Below are positions 48,489 to 56,643 of a DNA stretch of 64,000 nucleotides, in pieces (within the stretch, counting starts at the first letter, position 1; each line of letters starts with the position of its first letter). The notes under the pieces were generated by a model. The model was not told where the DNA came from and made no database searches. It was given only the letters and a program-made list of their open reading frames with translations. A program made the translations under genes and the position numbers. The DNA is from Actinomadura hibisca NBRC 15177. GTDB taxonomy: Bacteria > Actinomycetota > Actinomycetes > Streptosporangiales > Streptosporangiaceae. Location: contig NZ_BCRO01000064.1 of the NCBI RefSeq assembly GCF_001552635.1, positions 1 through 64,000 on the forward strand. Direction: 5' to 3'.

Positions 48489-49976
48489 ATGGGTCGTGGG
48501 AACACGATGCCGGTCCGAACCGGGGCGGTCGGGCAGGGCAATCCACAGACGTACGACTCCCATCAGATCGTCGCCATGCTCTCGGCTGCCGACTCCACGC
48601 AGTTGCACGGCCTGTCGGACACCTACAACGCGTTGTCCAGCATCCTCAGCGACGCCCAGTCGTGGCTCGCCGGGCACCGGGGCAGGGTCAGGAGCGCGTG
48701 GAGCGTCGGCTCCGCCGCGCAAGCGGCGAGCTCCGACATCCAGCGGCTGGAGCACAGCGCCGCGCAACTGTCGGCGGCCGCGCAGAAGTTCAGGGACGCG
48801 ATGAAAGCCGCCGGTGAAGCGGTGGACCAGCACAAGTCGACGTCGCCGAACGATCCCACGCTTGCCTTGGCGGTGAAGCCCGAGCTGAAAGCGAAGTTCG
48901 ACGAGGAGGCCCGCCAGCGCCTGGCTCAACTGAACAAGGCACTGGACGCCGCCTACTCGCAGATCCCCGCTTCGGTCACCATGGATCTTCCTAAAGCCCG
49001 CGACAGAAGAGAGCCAGGAACAAGCGGCGGTCCGGGAGCCAGCCCGAGCGGCCCCGGGGGTGGTGTCAACCTGCCCAGCGGGGGCACCGGGGACAAGGGG
49101 AGCGGGCTTCCGAATCCGAGGTTGCCCCTCCCTCTGGAGCAACCTTCCGTCCCGCAACTTCCGACTCCCGTCCCGCAGGAGCCGCCTTCCGTCCCGCAGG
49201 AGCCGCCGGCAACGCCCCATATGCCGGGAGGAAACCAGCCGGAATCACCGGGGAAAGGGCCAACGGACCTGGAAGGGGCCCATCCTGGGGTGACACCGCC
49301 TCCAGGACCTGGGCCGAATCCGATGCCACCCGGACTCACCAGCCCTCCGCCGCCTCCGGGCCCCGGTCTGCTGCCACCGGGAACCGGACCATTGCCCCCT
49401 GGTGGAATCGGACCGTATCCAGGGCCCCGTCCTTCTCTTCCGAGCCCGAAACCCGGAGCCTCCCTTCCTAAACTTCCCGACCCCCGTCTCCCCCCGGTCG
49501 GCGGGAGACCACCGGGCACAGCATCGCCACGCCTTCCTTCTGTCGGGCCGCTACCTGGACCGGCAGGCACGAGTCCTCCGCGGTCTCCTGGGCTGGGCCC
49601 GGGAGGACCGGGGCTCAAGCCGGGCACGCCGCCGCTTGGCCCGAACGGAGGAGGCCGCGGAGTCATTGGGGCGCCGCGCCCTGGAACAGGTGGCCTCGGG
49701 TCCCGTCCCACGGCTGCCGGGAACGGGGTGGGCGGTGCGACCAGGCCCGGAGGCGTCATCGGCGGACGCCCCAATGCCGCACCTGGTAGCGGCAGGAGTG
49801 CGGCTTCACGTGCGAACCCGCGGCCTTCCACTGCGGGGAGTCCACGGTTCGGAGCGGGACCCGGCAAGCGCCGCCGAGAAGAGGCCGAACGTACGACGTG
49901 GCTCCACGAAGAGGACGTCTGGAGTGACGAGGAGCCCCAGGCGCCCCGCGTGATCGGAAAGCCCGAGGATGACTGA
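48489..49976 (+). CDS. PPE-like type VII substrate with long Pro/Gly-rich tail
   Basis: A 495-residue protein. Residues 1-165 are helical with heptad-like patterns (STQLHGLSDTYNALSSILSD, AAQAASSDIQRLEHSAAQLS), like the N-terminal domain of PPE/EspB-type substrates. Residues about 175-455 are very rich in Pro and Gly, with PPGPGPNPMPPG-like repeats and Arg-rich stretches. The last 30 residues are acidic and aromatic (TTWLHEEDVWSDEE, then RVIGKPEDD), a tail often seen on actinobacterial PPE-like proteins. It is probably exported, perhaps to the cell wall. ATG 48489 with AAGGAGG upstream. Confidence 0.8.
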   Translation: MGRGNTMPVRTGAVGQGNPQTYDSHQIVAMLSAADSTQLHGLSDTYNALSSILSDAQSWLAGHRGRVRSAWSVGSAAQAASSDIQRLEHSAAQLSAAAQKFRDAMKAAGEAVDQHKSTSPNDPTLALAVKPELKAKFDEEARQRLAQLNKALDAAYSQIPASVTMDLPKARDRREPGTSGGPGASPSGPGGGVNLPSGGTGDKGSGLPNPRLPLPLEQPSVPQLPTPVPQEPPSVPQEPPATPHMPGGNQPESPGKGPTDLEGAHPGVTPPPGPGPNPMPPGLTSPPPPPGPGLLPPGTGPLPPGGIGPYPGPRPSLPSPKPGASLPKLPDPRLPPVGGRPPGTASPRLPSVGPLPGPAGTSPPRSPGLGPGGPGLKPGTPPLGPNGGGRGVIGAPRPGTGGLGSRPTAAGNGVGGATRPGGVIGGRPNAAPGSGRSAASRANPRPSTAGSPRFGAGPGKRRREEAERTTWLHEEDVWSDEEPQAPRVIGKPEDD

Positions 49977-50020
49977 GGAGCCGGCACCCCGCTCCGGGAC
50001 ACAAGGAGGATGAGAGCAGA

Positions 50021-51199
50021 GTGCGCAGAGCCGTTCAGGGGATAGGCGGTACCTTCGCCGTCCTGCTGTTGAGCTGCGCGACGACGCCGCCGGCCTTCGC
50101 GCTTCCTCCTCCGAACCGGGAGCTGTACTGGTTCTCATGGTGGGAACTGCAAGAGAAGGTCTGGCCACTCGCTGACGGGCGAGGGGTCACCGTCGCACTG
50201 GTCGATGACGACGGTCCGAACAAGGCGCTGGCCGATTTCCGAGGTGCGCACATCCTCCCGGTGGTCAATCCAGGGGCCCGTGACAAGAAACCCGTCAAGA
50301 TCTACCACGACGATCCGGACCACGGAAACGGCATGGCCTCTCTCATCGTCGGCCAAGGGCACGGCACGGGAATGGTGGGAGTGGCGCCCAAGGCCAAGCT
50401 GCTGCCCATCGTCAATCAACATATCTCCTACCTGGGCACGGCCGAAGACATCCGCTATGCGACCGATCATGGCGCCAAGGTCATCAACATGTCCATCGGA
50501 TGGCCCACCGAGCGCCCGTGCCCCGAAGAACTGCAGCAGGCGGTCGATTACGCGGTGGAAAAGGACGTGGTCCTGGTCGCCTCCGCGGGGAACGAGAGCA
50601 GGGTCGCCGCCTGGCAGAGCTGGCCCGCCAACTGCGCCGGTGTGGTGGCGGTCGGCGGACTGAATGGTCAGGTCAAGCCGTGGTGGAAGACCACTCCAGG
50701 CCGATACGTCGCCGTCGCCGCACCAGCCGACCAGATCAGCGACATCAACCATCAGGGGGAGCTCAAGAGCGGCAGCGCCGGCACCAGCGCCGCCGCGGCC
50801 CTGACCTCGGGCGTCGTCGCCCTGATCCGCTCCCGCTACCCGAAGATGCCAGCCCGCGAGGTGGTCCAACGCCTTCTGGCAACCGCCAAGGACACAGGCC
50901 CGAAAGGCTGGGACGACATGACGGGCTACGGCCTGGTCCGCCCGTACCGAGCCATAGTCGACAAGGTCCCCTCGAACGCCCCCAACCCCGTCTACGACCG
51001 TGTTCCGGGCTATAAGCATCCAGGACCAAAAATTAAACAGCCCATAACTCCGGAAGCGGAACGAGGCAAGGTAATGCCTGCACCTGACTCTGAAACTTCG
51101 CTCGTATGGGTGATTGCCGCCTCCCTGACGGGGGTTATTGCCACAGCTATGGCCTGCTTTCGAGTCCATAAGAGAGGTCATAAAGATCATGCGGCGTAA
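50021..51199 (+). CDS. mycP: second mycosin-like S8 serine protease
   Basis: A 392-residue signal-peptide-bearing, membrane-anchored subtilase. Triad motifs: VTVALVDDDGPNKA (Asp), DPDHGNGMASLIVGQG (His; the usual HGT is HGN) and SAGTSAAAALTSGVVALIRS (Ser), with AGNESRVAAWQSWPANC near the oxyanion Asn. The C-terminal helix (LVWVIAASLTGVIATAMACF) anchors it. It is shorter and rather different from the first mycosin at 38890. The last 60 codons are visibly AT-richer than the rest, marking the edge of the AT-rich cassette. GTG 50021 has GGAGG about 11 bases upstream, a little far. Confidence 0.88.
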   Translation: MRRAVQGIGGTFAVLLLSCATTPPAFALPPPNRELYWFSWWELQEKVWPLADGRGVTVALVDDDGPNKALADFRGAHILPVVNPGARDKKPVKIYHDDPDHGNGMASLIVGQGHGTGMVGVAPKAKLLPIVNQHISYLGTAEDIRYATDHGAKVINMSIGWPTERPCPEELQQAVDYAVEKDVVLVASAGNESRVAAWQSWPANCAGVVAVGGLNGQVKPWWKTTPGRYVAVAAPADQISDINHQGELKSGSAGTSAAAALTSGVVALIRSRYPKMPAREVVQRLLATAKDTGPKGWDDMTGYGLVRPYRAIVDKVPSNAPNPVYDRVPGYKHPGPKIKQPITPEAERGKVMPAPDSETSLVWVIAASLTGVIATAMACFRVHKRGHKDHAA

Positions 51200-51216
51200 A
51201 GGTGGGGGGCATGAAG

Positions 51217-51771
51217 ATGTCTAAAGAAAAGCGGAGGCTGGGTGATCTGATTAACGAGGATGTTCGGCGCGCTCCCCTGGACCCAGAAGATGCGAGCGAA
51301 AGACTGCTTAAGGCGGCAGAGCGGGCCAATAATGAGAAAGCTGCAGAAGTAATACAGAATGATTCGATGCCTTTGTTGGAAAATATAAGTGCAGCAAGGC
51401 AATCGCCATCTCCGCTTGCCCTCAATGACGTTCATGTAGATCCTTTTGAAAAGACGGTGGGTGAGGGCAAGGGGCAGCCAGAAGAAGAACTCATAGAATT
51501 GAGTAAAATTGCCGAAGAGAATAAAAGAAGATTTGATCGAATAAAACTGGCGATCTCTACTCAAGCCATCAACCTTGTCTCCACTCGAACTGGTTTGGAA
51601 ATCGAAGCAGACGGTTTTGGCGAAATTATTTCTCTAAAACTTGAAAGTCTGCAGTTCGACTCTACTTTTATTCGATCTCTGGAAGAAGAGTTGGTGCGCT
51701 TGATTAATGAGGTCGATACCCGAGCTCGCGAAATAGAGATATCGGCGAGAGAGAAAATAGGCGGGACCTGA
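51217..51771 (+). CDS. YbaB/EbfC-like protein
   Basis: A 184-residue protein with a long charged N-terminus and a C-terminal domain like YbaB/EbfC nucleoid-associated proteins: STRTGLEIEADGFGEIISLK, then SLEEELVRLINEVDTRAREI. YbaB-type proteins form pincer dimers that bind DNA, but relatives encoded in ESX loci may act as chaperones or export factors. Codon use is AT-rich compared with flanking genes. ATG 51217 is chosen because a run of Gs lies 7 bases before it; ATG 51211 and GTG 51202 are alternatives. Confidence 0.65.
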   Translation: MSKEKRRLGDLINEDVRRAPLDPEDASERLLKAAERANNEKAAEVIQNDSMPLLENISAARQSPSPLALNDVHVDPFEKTVGEGKGQPEEELIELSKIAEENKRRFDRIKLAISTQAINLVSTRTGLEIEADGFGEIISLKLESLQFDSTFIRSLEEELVRLINEVDTRAREIEISAREKIGGT

Positions 51772-51810
51772 GAGGTTGGATATTTCTTGCCCGCAGAAAG
51801 GGGCTCATAG

Positions 51811-52179
51811 GTGAATGCTGGTAAGCGTAACGTCGCTCAAGCGCGCTCAGAGGCGCTGATGGCGTCACTTGATGAGGCAGAGAAGCGGATGGATGCGATT
51901 CAGCAGGCTGGAGCTGACTATGCAAAGAAGTTGATCAAAGCAGAAGAGGTAGCCAGAAATCGGCACGTGGAGGAGAAGATTAAAGCTGGCATCGGGACGG
52001 TGTCAGTTAATGGAAATGGTCAAATTATTGAAGTTAGACTAAATATAGATAATTTGAAGCACTCTGACCAAAGCATGCTTCCAGGCCGACTGCTCGATGC
52101 TGTAGCGAAAGCTCGCCAACGTGCAAGACAGCTCATGAGGGAAGATTTAGAGAAGGCAGCATCTAGCCTACGGATTTAG
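51811..52179 (+). CDS. YbaB/EbfC-like protein
   Basis: A 122-residue YbaB/EbfC-type protein: coiled helix EALMASLDEAEKRMDAIQQA, then strands IGTVSVNGNGQIIEVRLNID and C-terminal helix LLDAVAKARQRARQLMRED. GTG 51811 has GAAAGGGG upstream. It lies 39 bases after the other YbaB-like gene and 18 bases before a WXG-like gene, so it is in the same AT-rich operon. Two YbaB-like genes in tandem suggest a heterodimer. Confidence 0.72.
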   Translation: MNAGKRNVAQARSEALMASLDEAEKRMDAIQQAGADYAKKLIKAEEVARNRHVEEKIKAGIGTVSVNGNGQIIEVRLNIDNLKHSDQSMLPGRLLDAVAKARQRARQLMREDLEKAASSLRI

Positions 52180-52197
52180 TAGGAAAAGAGGAATTCC

Positions 52198-52911
52198 ATG
52201 AATGCAAGACCTGCTCCACGCAATGGTGGGGGCGGCCGGGGCCGGCAACCAGCCCCCGAACCCAGCTCCGCTGTACAATCGGGCCCTACAACTGCAGGCA
52301 TTCTTATCGACATTGCGGCTTCCGTGGCGCTAGCGACTGAAGTGATGAAAGAATGCCAACATCTGGAGAAGATGAAACCTAATCCAGGTGCGGTTCGGAA
52401 AGCCGCAGACGCGTGGTACGCCGCTGCCGGATTGCTCAGTGACTCCACCAAAGTATTGAAACAAGCGTATATTACAGTGGGAATGTACTGGGAAGGGGAA
52501 GCATACGAAGGATTTAAGCTACATATGACCGAACAAGTAATCCATGTCGCAGGAGAGAATGAAAAAACCCTTCGAGATATAGGTAATGCACTCATTGAAA
52601 CGCACGATAAAATCGTTGAGAAGTACAACGAGGGCCACAAAGAGCTGAGCCAGACCGTCGAGAAGGCGATTAATTATCATAAAGATCTTGAAACTCCGAA
52701 CGGCGACACCAATGGGCGGGTATGGCACGCGCTTCATGCATGCCTGGAACTTTGGATAGCTGGCTCGATAAGAAGAAGGGGTGAGGTTCAGGAAATAGTT
52801 AACAAGCGGACAGGGGAAATTACCAAACTTGGTGGAATGGTTAAATCAGTAAAAGTTCCCGGGGCAGTTCCGGACGGAATTCAGACTCCAAAGAATTGGA
52901 AGCAAAAGTGA
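52198..52911 (+). CDS. WXG100-like protein with C-terminal extension
   Basis: A 237-residue protein. After a Gly/Pro-rich N-terminus (about 35 residues) a helical hairpin follows with a WxG turn in VGMYWEGEAYEGFKLHMTE near residue 99 and long second helix (AGENEKTLRDIGNALIETHD). The C-terminal 70 residues include ARG-rich and basic stretches (SIRRRGEVQEIVNKRTGEIT), and end PKNWKQK. No toxin motif is visible. It is a probable ESX substrate or substrate adaptor. ATG 52198 with AGAGGAA upstream; its stop overlaps the start of the lipoprotein gene by one base (TGATG). Confidence 0.78.
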   Translation: MNARPAPRNGGGGRGRQPAPEPSSAVQSGPTTAGILIDIAASVALATEVMKECQHLEKMKPNPGAVRKAADAWYAAAGLLSDSTKVLKQAYITVGMYWEGEAYEGFKLHMTEQVIHVAGENEKTLRDIGNALIETHDKIVEKYNEGHKELSQTVEKAINYHKDLETPNGDTNGRVWHALHACLELWIAGSIRRRGEVQEIVNKRTGEITKLGGMVKSVKVPGAVPDGIQTPKNWKQK

Positions 52912-53513
52912 TGGAGAAAGAATATTTTCGTCTATCGAACAAGACTCTTTCCTCTTGGTGTATAGCGGCATGTCTCTCCGTCTCCACTCTGGGCTGTGAT
53001 GTTGATTCATCTGAAACATCGGCACAACCGTCTCGCGATTCGCAACATATCCCATCTGAGGTGAGTGACACGGGCGCCAGGATGCCTGACGTCTGCCGAC
53101 TTGTTGATGGAAAAACGGCAAAACGTCTGGTCGGGTCAGCCGCTGGCGCACTTGCCTCAGACGAACAGACACCTAGTTCTTCCGAATGTGTCTGGCCCCC
53201 TCAAAAAGAGAAAGTGTCATCTGGTTTCATTAGAGTGTCGGCAATGATTCAGAAAAAAACAGTGAAGGGTAATGATCCCTTCAGCTTCGCAAAGGGAAAC
53301 TTTCACTCTTTCGCCACGGGTGGCTCTTGTCGTGAAATTGAACTAAACGCAGATGAGTCGTGCTGGAAGGAAGGAGGGGAGGGATTTTCCATTGTGGCGA
53401 GGAAAGGTTATGTGGTCATTCATATAATTTGCGGGGACATTAAGGGGAAAGTGTCGCAAAATCTTCCCGAAGTCGCGAATAGTATAGGACGCTTTGCTGT
53501 CGAAAGAATTTGA
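52911..53513 (+). CDS. putative secreted lipoprotein (DUF3558-like)
   Basis: A 200-residue protein with a signal peptide ending in the lipobox STLGC (Cys near residue 29) followed by a Ser/Thr/Asp-rich linker. The mature domain has Cys residues in MPDVCRLVDGKTAKRLVGSA, SSECVWPP, GGSCREIELNADESCW and HIICGD, a pattern typical of DUF3558-type actinobacterial lipoproteins. ATG 52911 overlaps the upstream stop. It is in the AT-rich cassette and probably works outside the cell near the ESX exit. Confidence 0.72.
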   Translation: MEKEYFRLSNKTLSSWCIAACLSVSTLGCDVDSSETSAQPSRDSQHIPSEVSDTGARMPDVCRLVDGKTAKRLVGSAAGALASDEQTPSSSECVWPPQKEKVSSGFIRVSAMIQKKTVKGNDPFSFAKGNFHSFATGGSCREIELNADESCWKEGGEGFSIVARKGYVVIHIICGDIKGKVSQNLPEVANSIGRFAVERI

Positions 53514-53541
53514 TAACAATTAGCGTCAAAGGGGGCATTTG

Positions 53542-53892
53542 ATGGCCAATTATTATGAAATAAAAGGCACCAAGCGCATTATTGATGCTGGCGATACCGT
53601 GAACGAGGCGGTAAACCAGTGGGTGGATGCGGTGAACTCAGTGGACGGCGCCTGGCTGGCTTTTGGCGCGCTTGGCAAGTATGGCGCTCCTGCAGAGGCC
53701 GCCTATCGCATGGCCCACAGTGAGTGCATGGCAAAGTTGCATGCTGCAAATAGGGACCTCATCAGCCTTCGAGAAGCCTTGTATCAGGCAGCTGGTCTTT
53801 ATGCCAAGGCGGATGTTGAGGCGACCGAGCGCGCTAAAGGAATAGAGAGACGAATGCATCGGCCGGAAATAGATGACTCAAAATATGATTGA
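53542..53892 (+). CDS. ESX-like helical protein
   Basis: A 116-residue helical protein: TVNEAVNQWVDAVNSVDGAW, then AEAAYRMAHSECMAKLHAAN and LISLREALYQAAGLYAKADV. It resembles the second-position ESX proteins (PE-like or type C secreted proteins) found with WXG100-like partners, but lacks a clear WxG turn. ATG 53542 has AAAGGGGG upstream. It is the last gene of the AT-rich cassette, and it likely pairs with the 52198 protein. Confidence 0.68.
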   Translation: MANYYEIKGTKRIIDAGDTVNEAVNQWVDAVNSVDGAWLAFGALGKYGAPAEAAYRMAHSECMAKLHAANRDLISLREALYQAAGLYAKADVEATERAKGIERRMHRPEIDDSKYD

Positions 53893-53933
53893 TTCAAGAG
53901 GGTGAGTGTCGATGCGGTCTTCTATATAAGAGG

Positions 53934-53950
53934 CAGGAATATCGTTCCTG
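53934..53950. repeat. small hairpin between convergent genes
   Basis: CAGGAA and TTCCTG pair around a five-base loop in the 100-base gap between the last AT-rich gene and the stop of the convergent gene at 53994. It is too weak to call a terminator with confidence. Confidence 0.3.
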
Positions 53951-53993
53951 CGGCCACCTTTTAGTGCGGTAGTTCCGCGGAGGTTGATGCTGC

Positions 53994-54968
53994 TTAACGG
54001 TTGTCTGTGCTGTTGGGAGTTCTCGGTGGCGTGGCAGGGGTGAGGGTCTGGGTTAGGTGGCGGTACGTCTGCCAGGTTGCTTTGGTGTTTTGGGTTCCCA
54101 GGGTGAACCACGTCATGGGGCCTGAGCGGGTGCTGGGGAACTCCGGTGGGGCCGTGTAGGAGCCCTTCATGGCCAATGCCACGGGAGATGATGTTCCTGA
54201 CCAGCGGGGTTCGATCGTCAGGTCGGGGCGGCCCAGGCGTGTTTGCAGCAGGATGGATGCCAGGTTCTGGTCGGCTGCTATCGCGCTGACCATCTCTGGT
54301 AGGCGCTCCAGGGGTGGTCTTTCGCCGGGGTGGTAGCCGATGGTGAGGGTTGTTGATTCGGTCGTCTCGGCTTGTGTGCGTGTGTAGCTGGTGACGGCTG
54401 TGGCGGGGCGGTGGGCGTTTCCTGTTGTGATGGTCTGGAGGGCCTGGCTGTTTCGGGCCGTTCTGGTCAGGTCGGTTCGGTTCCAGGGGTGCTCGGTTGG
54501 TTCGGTGGTGCCCCAGCCTGTGGGGGGTCCGCCGGTCAGGGCCTGCATCAGGTGTTCTGTTAGGGCGCCCAGCAGTGTTGATGTCGGGTGCTTTGCCTGG
54601 AGGGTCAGGGTCAGGTGTGTGCCCAGGGGCTCGCTGGGGTGTTGGGCGAAGCCCTTCGCGTAGTTCGGGGCGTCGGGGATCGGTGTGAACGCCTTGCCGG
54701 TCCATTGGAGTGGCTGGCCGGTTAAGCCTGTGTAGTAGCCGCTCTCTTCGCGTACCACCCAGTCGGCTCGTCCTGCGGTGATCAGGGCGTGGAGGGGCAG
54801 GGTCAGCCGGCTTGTTGTGGGGGTGACTAGCTGGAGGGCTCGGGGTGGGTCCGTGGCGTGGAGTGCCTGGGACAGGGTTGGGCTGAGCGGTACCACTTGG
54901 CGGTCGATGAGGAATATCGCGGCGTCGTCGGTCAGTACGTCCGCGGCTGTGGTGGTGATGTCGCTCAT
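53994..54968 (-). CDS. DUF6177-like protein of type VII locus
   Basis: A 324-residue protein, probably cytosolic, without signal or membrane segment. It begins MSDITTTAADVLTDDAAIFL and contains IDRQVVPLSPTLSQALHATD, TLPLHALITAGRADWVVREE, and GPMTWFTLGTQNTKATWQ. I think this is the DUF6177 family that accompanies ESX loci in actinomycetes, though the match is from memory of the pattern. The ATG at 54968 overlaps the upstream stop (ATGA). It is last in a three-gene coupled operon with a MinD-like ATPase. Confidence 0.65.
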   Translation of the reverse strand: MSDITTTAADVLTDDAAIFLIDRQVVPLSPTLSQALHATDPPRALQLVTPTTSRLTLPLHALITAGRADWVVREESGYYTGLTGQPLQWTGKAFTPIPDAPNYAKGFAQHPSEPLGTHLTLTLQAKHPTSTLLGALTEHLMQALTGGPPTGWGTTEPTEHPWNRTDLTRTARNSQALQTITTGNAHRPATAVTSYTRTQAETTESTTLTIGYHPGERPPLERLPEMVSAIAADQNLASILLQTRLGRPDLTIEPRWSGTSSPVALAMKGSYTAPPEFPSTRSGPMTWFTLGTQNTKATWQTYRHLTQTLTPATPPRTPNSTDNR

Positions 54969-55312
54969 GGGGCCGTCGGGCTCCAGACCTGTCCACCGTG
55001 CTTGGCGACCAGCGCGTCGGCGCAGAGCCAGGCCAGTAGTTCTGCTTGCGGGATGGTTGCGGCTGATCTCACCTCTACCCACCAGTGGGGGCAGGGGGCC
55101 GGGATTCCCAGGAGGCGTTCCGCTTCTCCAGGGGCGGCCACGCGTCGCGGTTCGGTCAGGCGTACGAGTAGGCGGCCGGTGGCGTCGAACAGGTGGACCG
55201 GGCCGGTGTTGCCGGAGATGGAAAGTGCCTTGTCCTGTAGGTCGGGGGTGTTGGCGAGGGCGTCGTGGATTTCCGGGGCTTCGGCGAGCAGCGCGATCAG
55301 TTCCCGGCTCAT
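54965..55312 (-). CDS. small hypothetical protein in type VII accessory operon
   Basis: A 115-residue soluble protein of unknown function: ELIALLAEAPEIHDALANTP, GPVHLFDATGRLLVRLTEPR, CPHWWVEVRSAATIPQAELL and ADALVAKHGGQVWSP. ATG 55312 overlaps the MinD-like gene's stop by 4 bases, and its own stop overlaps the DUF6177-like start by 4 bases, so the three proteins are made in coupled fashion and may form a complex. Confidence 0.7.
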   Translation of the reverse strand: MSRELIALLAEAPEIHDALANTPDLQDKALSISGNTGPVHLFDATGRLLVRLTEPRRVAAPGEAERLLGIPAPCPHWWVEVRSAATIPQAELLAWLCADALVAKHGGQVWSPTAP

Positions 55313-56562
55313 GAGGTCTTCTCCATGAGGGACAGGTCGAACGCGGTCACGGCCAGGGCGGCTGCGGCGTCCCGGGTCGTGGTGGCGGTGCGGACGGGGT
55401 CGAGGGCCGAGCCTGCTGCTATGTGCCGGTCGTGCGGAAGGCGGATGTAGGGAATGCCTGCGTTGCTTAGGAGACCTTGGGCTTCTTTGGTCTCGGTGGT
55501 CGCTCGGCGGGAGCGGGTGGCCAGGGCGACCACCGTGCGTGAGAGCAGGCTGGTGTGGTTGGTTGTTCGGCACCACGTCAGGGCCTCTTGCACGTCGGCG
55601 GCGTTGTTCGCCACGAGGACCTGGGCGTGTGCCGAGGTGAGGATGCCGCGGCTCAGGTCCGAGGTGAGGCCCGCCGGGCAGTCGATCACTGAGACGGCGG
55701 CATAGCGGCTGAGGCGGCCTACGGCGGCTTGGAAGGTGTCGTAGCTCAGCGGCGTGCCGATGGTCGTCTGGGACAGGACCCACGGGCCGTTCTGTGGCTT
55801 GGCCAGGAAGCCGGACGCTTCTTCCCAGGAGCGGGGGCGTGCAGTGGCCAGCTCGTGCAGGGATCTTGGTGGTGTCACTTCCAGGCGTGCCGGGATCGCA
55901 CTCGTTCCGGGGGCGGCGTCCACCAGGATGACCCGGTCTTCGCGCTGCTGCTGGATGATCCCGGCCAGGAGCATGGCCGTGACGCTTCTGCCTGTGCCGA
56001 CGCGCATGCTCGTCACCGCGATCCGGCGGCAGGAGGGCACCGGGCGGCCCAGGCGTGTCGCCAGCGACGACTGGTCTCGCAGGCCGCCGACCGCCGATGC
56101 GCCGCTCATCCTGCGCATGCCGCGGCCCAGCCGCTTGAGCGGGTTGTCGCCGTGGGGCGGCTTGCGGTCCGGGGTGACCTGTTGGTCGGGCTGCCGCGTC
56201 GGGGGATTGGGGGTTCGTGCGTCGGGCCTGGTGGCTTCCGCCGGAGGTTGCCTGGGTTGTGGTGCGGTGGGAGCGGAATGCCGAGGGTCGGGTCTGGTGG
56301 CGTCCACCGAGGGGGCTGGCTGGGGCGCTGGAAATGGGATGCCGGGGTGGGCCAGTGGTGGAGGTGGCACGGTGGGGCGGTCCGGCCTTGTCGCCTCTGC
56401 GGCGGGTGCGGATGGCTTGGCGAAGGTCTCGAACGTCGCTGTCGGCATGCGTAGCGGGCGTGCCAGCGGTCTGGTCTCCGGTCTTGGGGACGGCGGGACC
56501 AGGCCGGTTTCCAGTGCGCCGAGCTCCTGCAGAACCTCATGCTGCCAGTCCCGACCGGACAC
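55309..56562 (-). CDS. MinD/ParA-like ATPase with Pro-rich N-terminus (EspI-like)
   Basis: A 417-residue protein. Residues 40-165 are Pro/Ala/Arg-rich with repeats of EATRPD and VDATRPD. Residues about 175-417 are MinD-like: CRRIAVTSMRVGTGRSVTAM (P-loop), DRVILVDAAPGTSAIPARLE, SVIDCPAGLTSDLSRGILTS and AHAQVLVANNAADVQEALTW. The P-loop reads VGTGRSV, lacking both Lys residues of the usual KGGVGKT, so ATP use is doubtful. The layout resembles EspI-type proteins of ESX-1. GTG 56562 has GGGGAG upstream. First gene of the coupled minus-strand operon. Confidence 0.82.
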   Translation of the reverse strand: MSGRDWQHEVLQELGALETGLVPPSPRPETRPLARPLRMPTATFETFAKPSAPAAEATRPDRPTVPPPPLAHPGIPFPAPQPAPSVDATRPDPRHSAPTAPQPRQPPAEATRPDARTPNPPTRQPDQQVTPDRKPPHGDNPLKRLGRGMRRMSGASAVGGLRDQSSLATRLGRPVPSCRRIAVTSMRVGTGRSVTAMLLAGIIQQQREDRVILVDAAPGTSAIPARLEVTPPRSLHELATARPRSWEEASGFLAKPQNGPWVLSQTTIGTPLSYDTFQAAVGRLSRYAAVSVIDCPAGLTSDLSRGILTSAHAQVLVANNAADVQEALTWCRTTNHTSLLSRTVVALATRSRRATTETKEAQGLLSNAGIPYIRLPHDRHIAAGSALDPVRTATTTRDAAAALAVTAFDLSLMEKTS

Positions 56563-56643
56563 CGGTCTCCCCTCAGCTTCCCCAGCAAGCCGTGATCGCG
56601 ACGAGTTTAGTCAGATCTTGTGGATTGGGGAGTCTGATGGCCT

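Noticed and set aside
52198..52911. A toxin domain at the C-terminus of the WXG-like protein
   Set aside because: The last 70 residues show no nuclease, deaminase or ADP-ribosyltransferase motif, and no immunity-like gene follows directly.
53994..55312. EccE candidate among the minus-strand type VII accessory genes
   Set aside because: Neither protein has the paired N-terminal membrane helices or the size of EccE.
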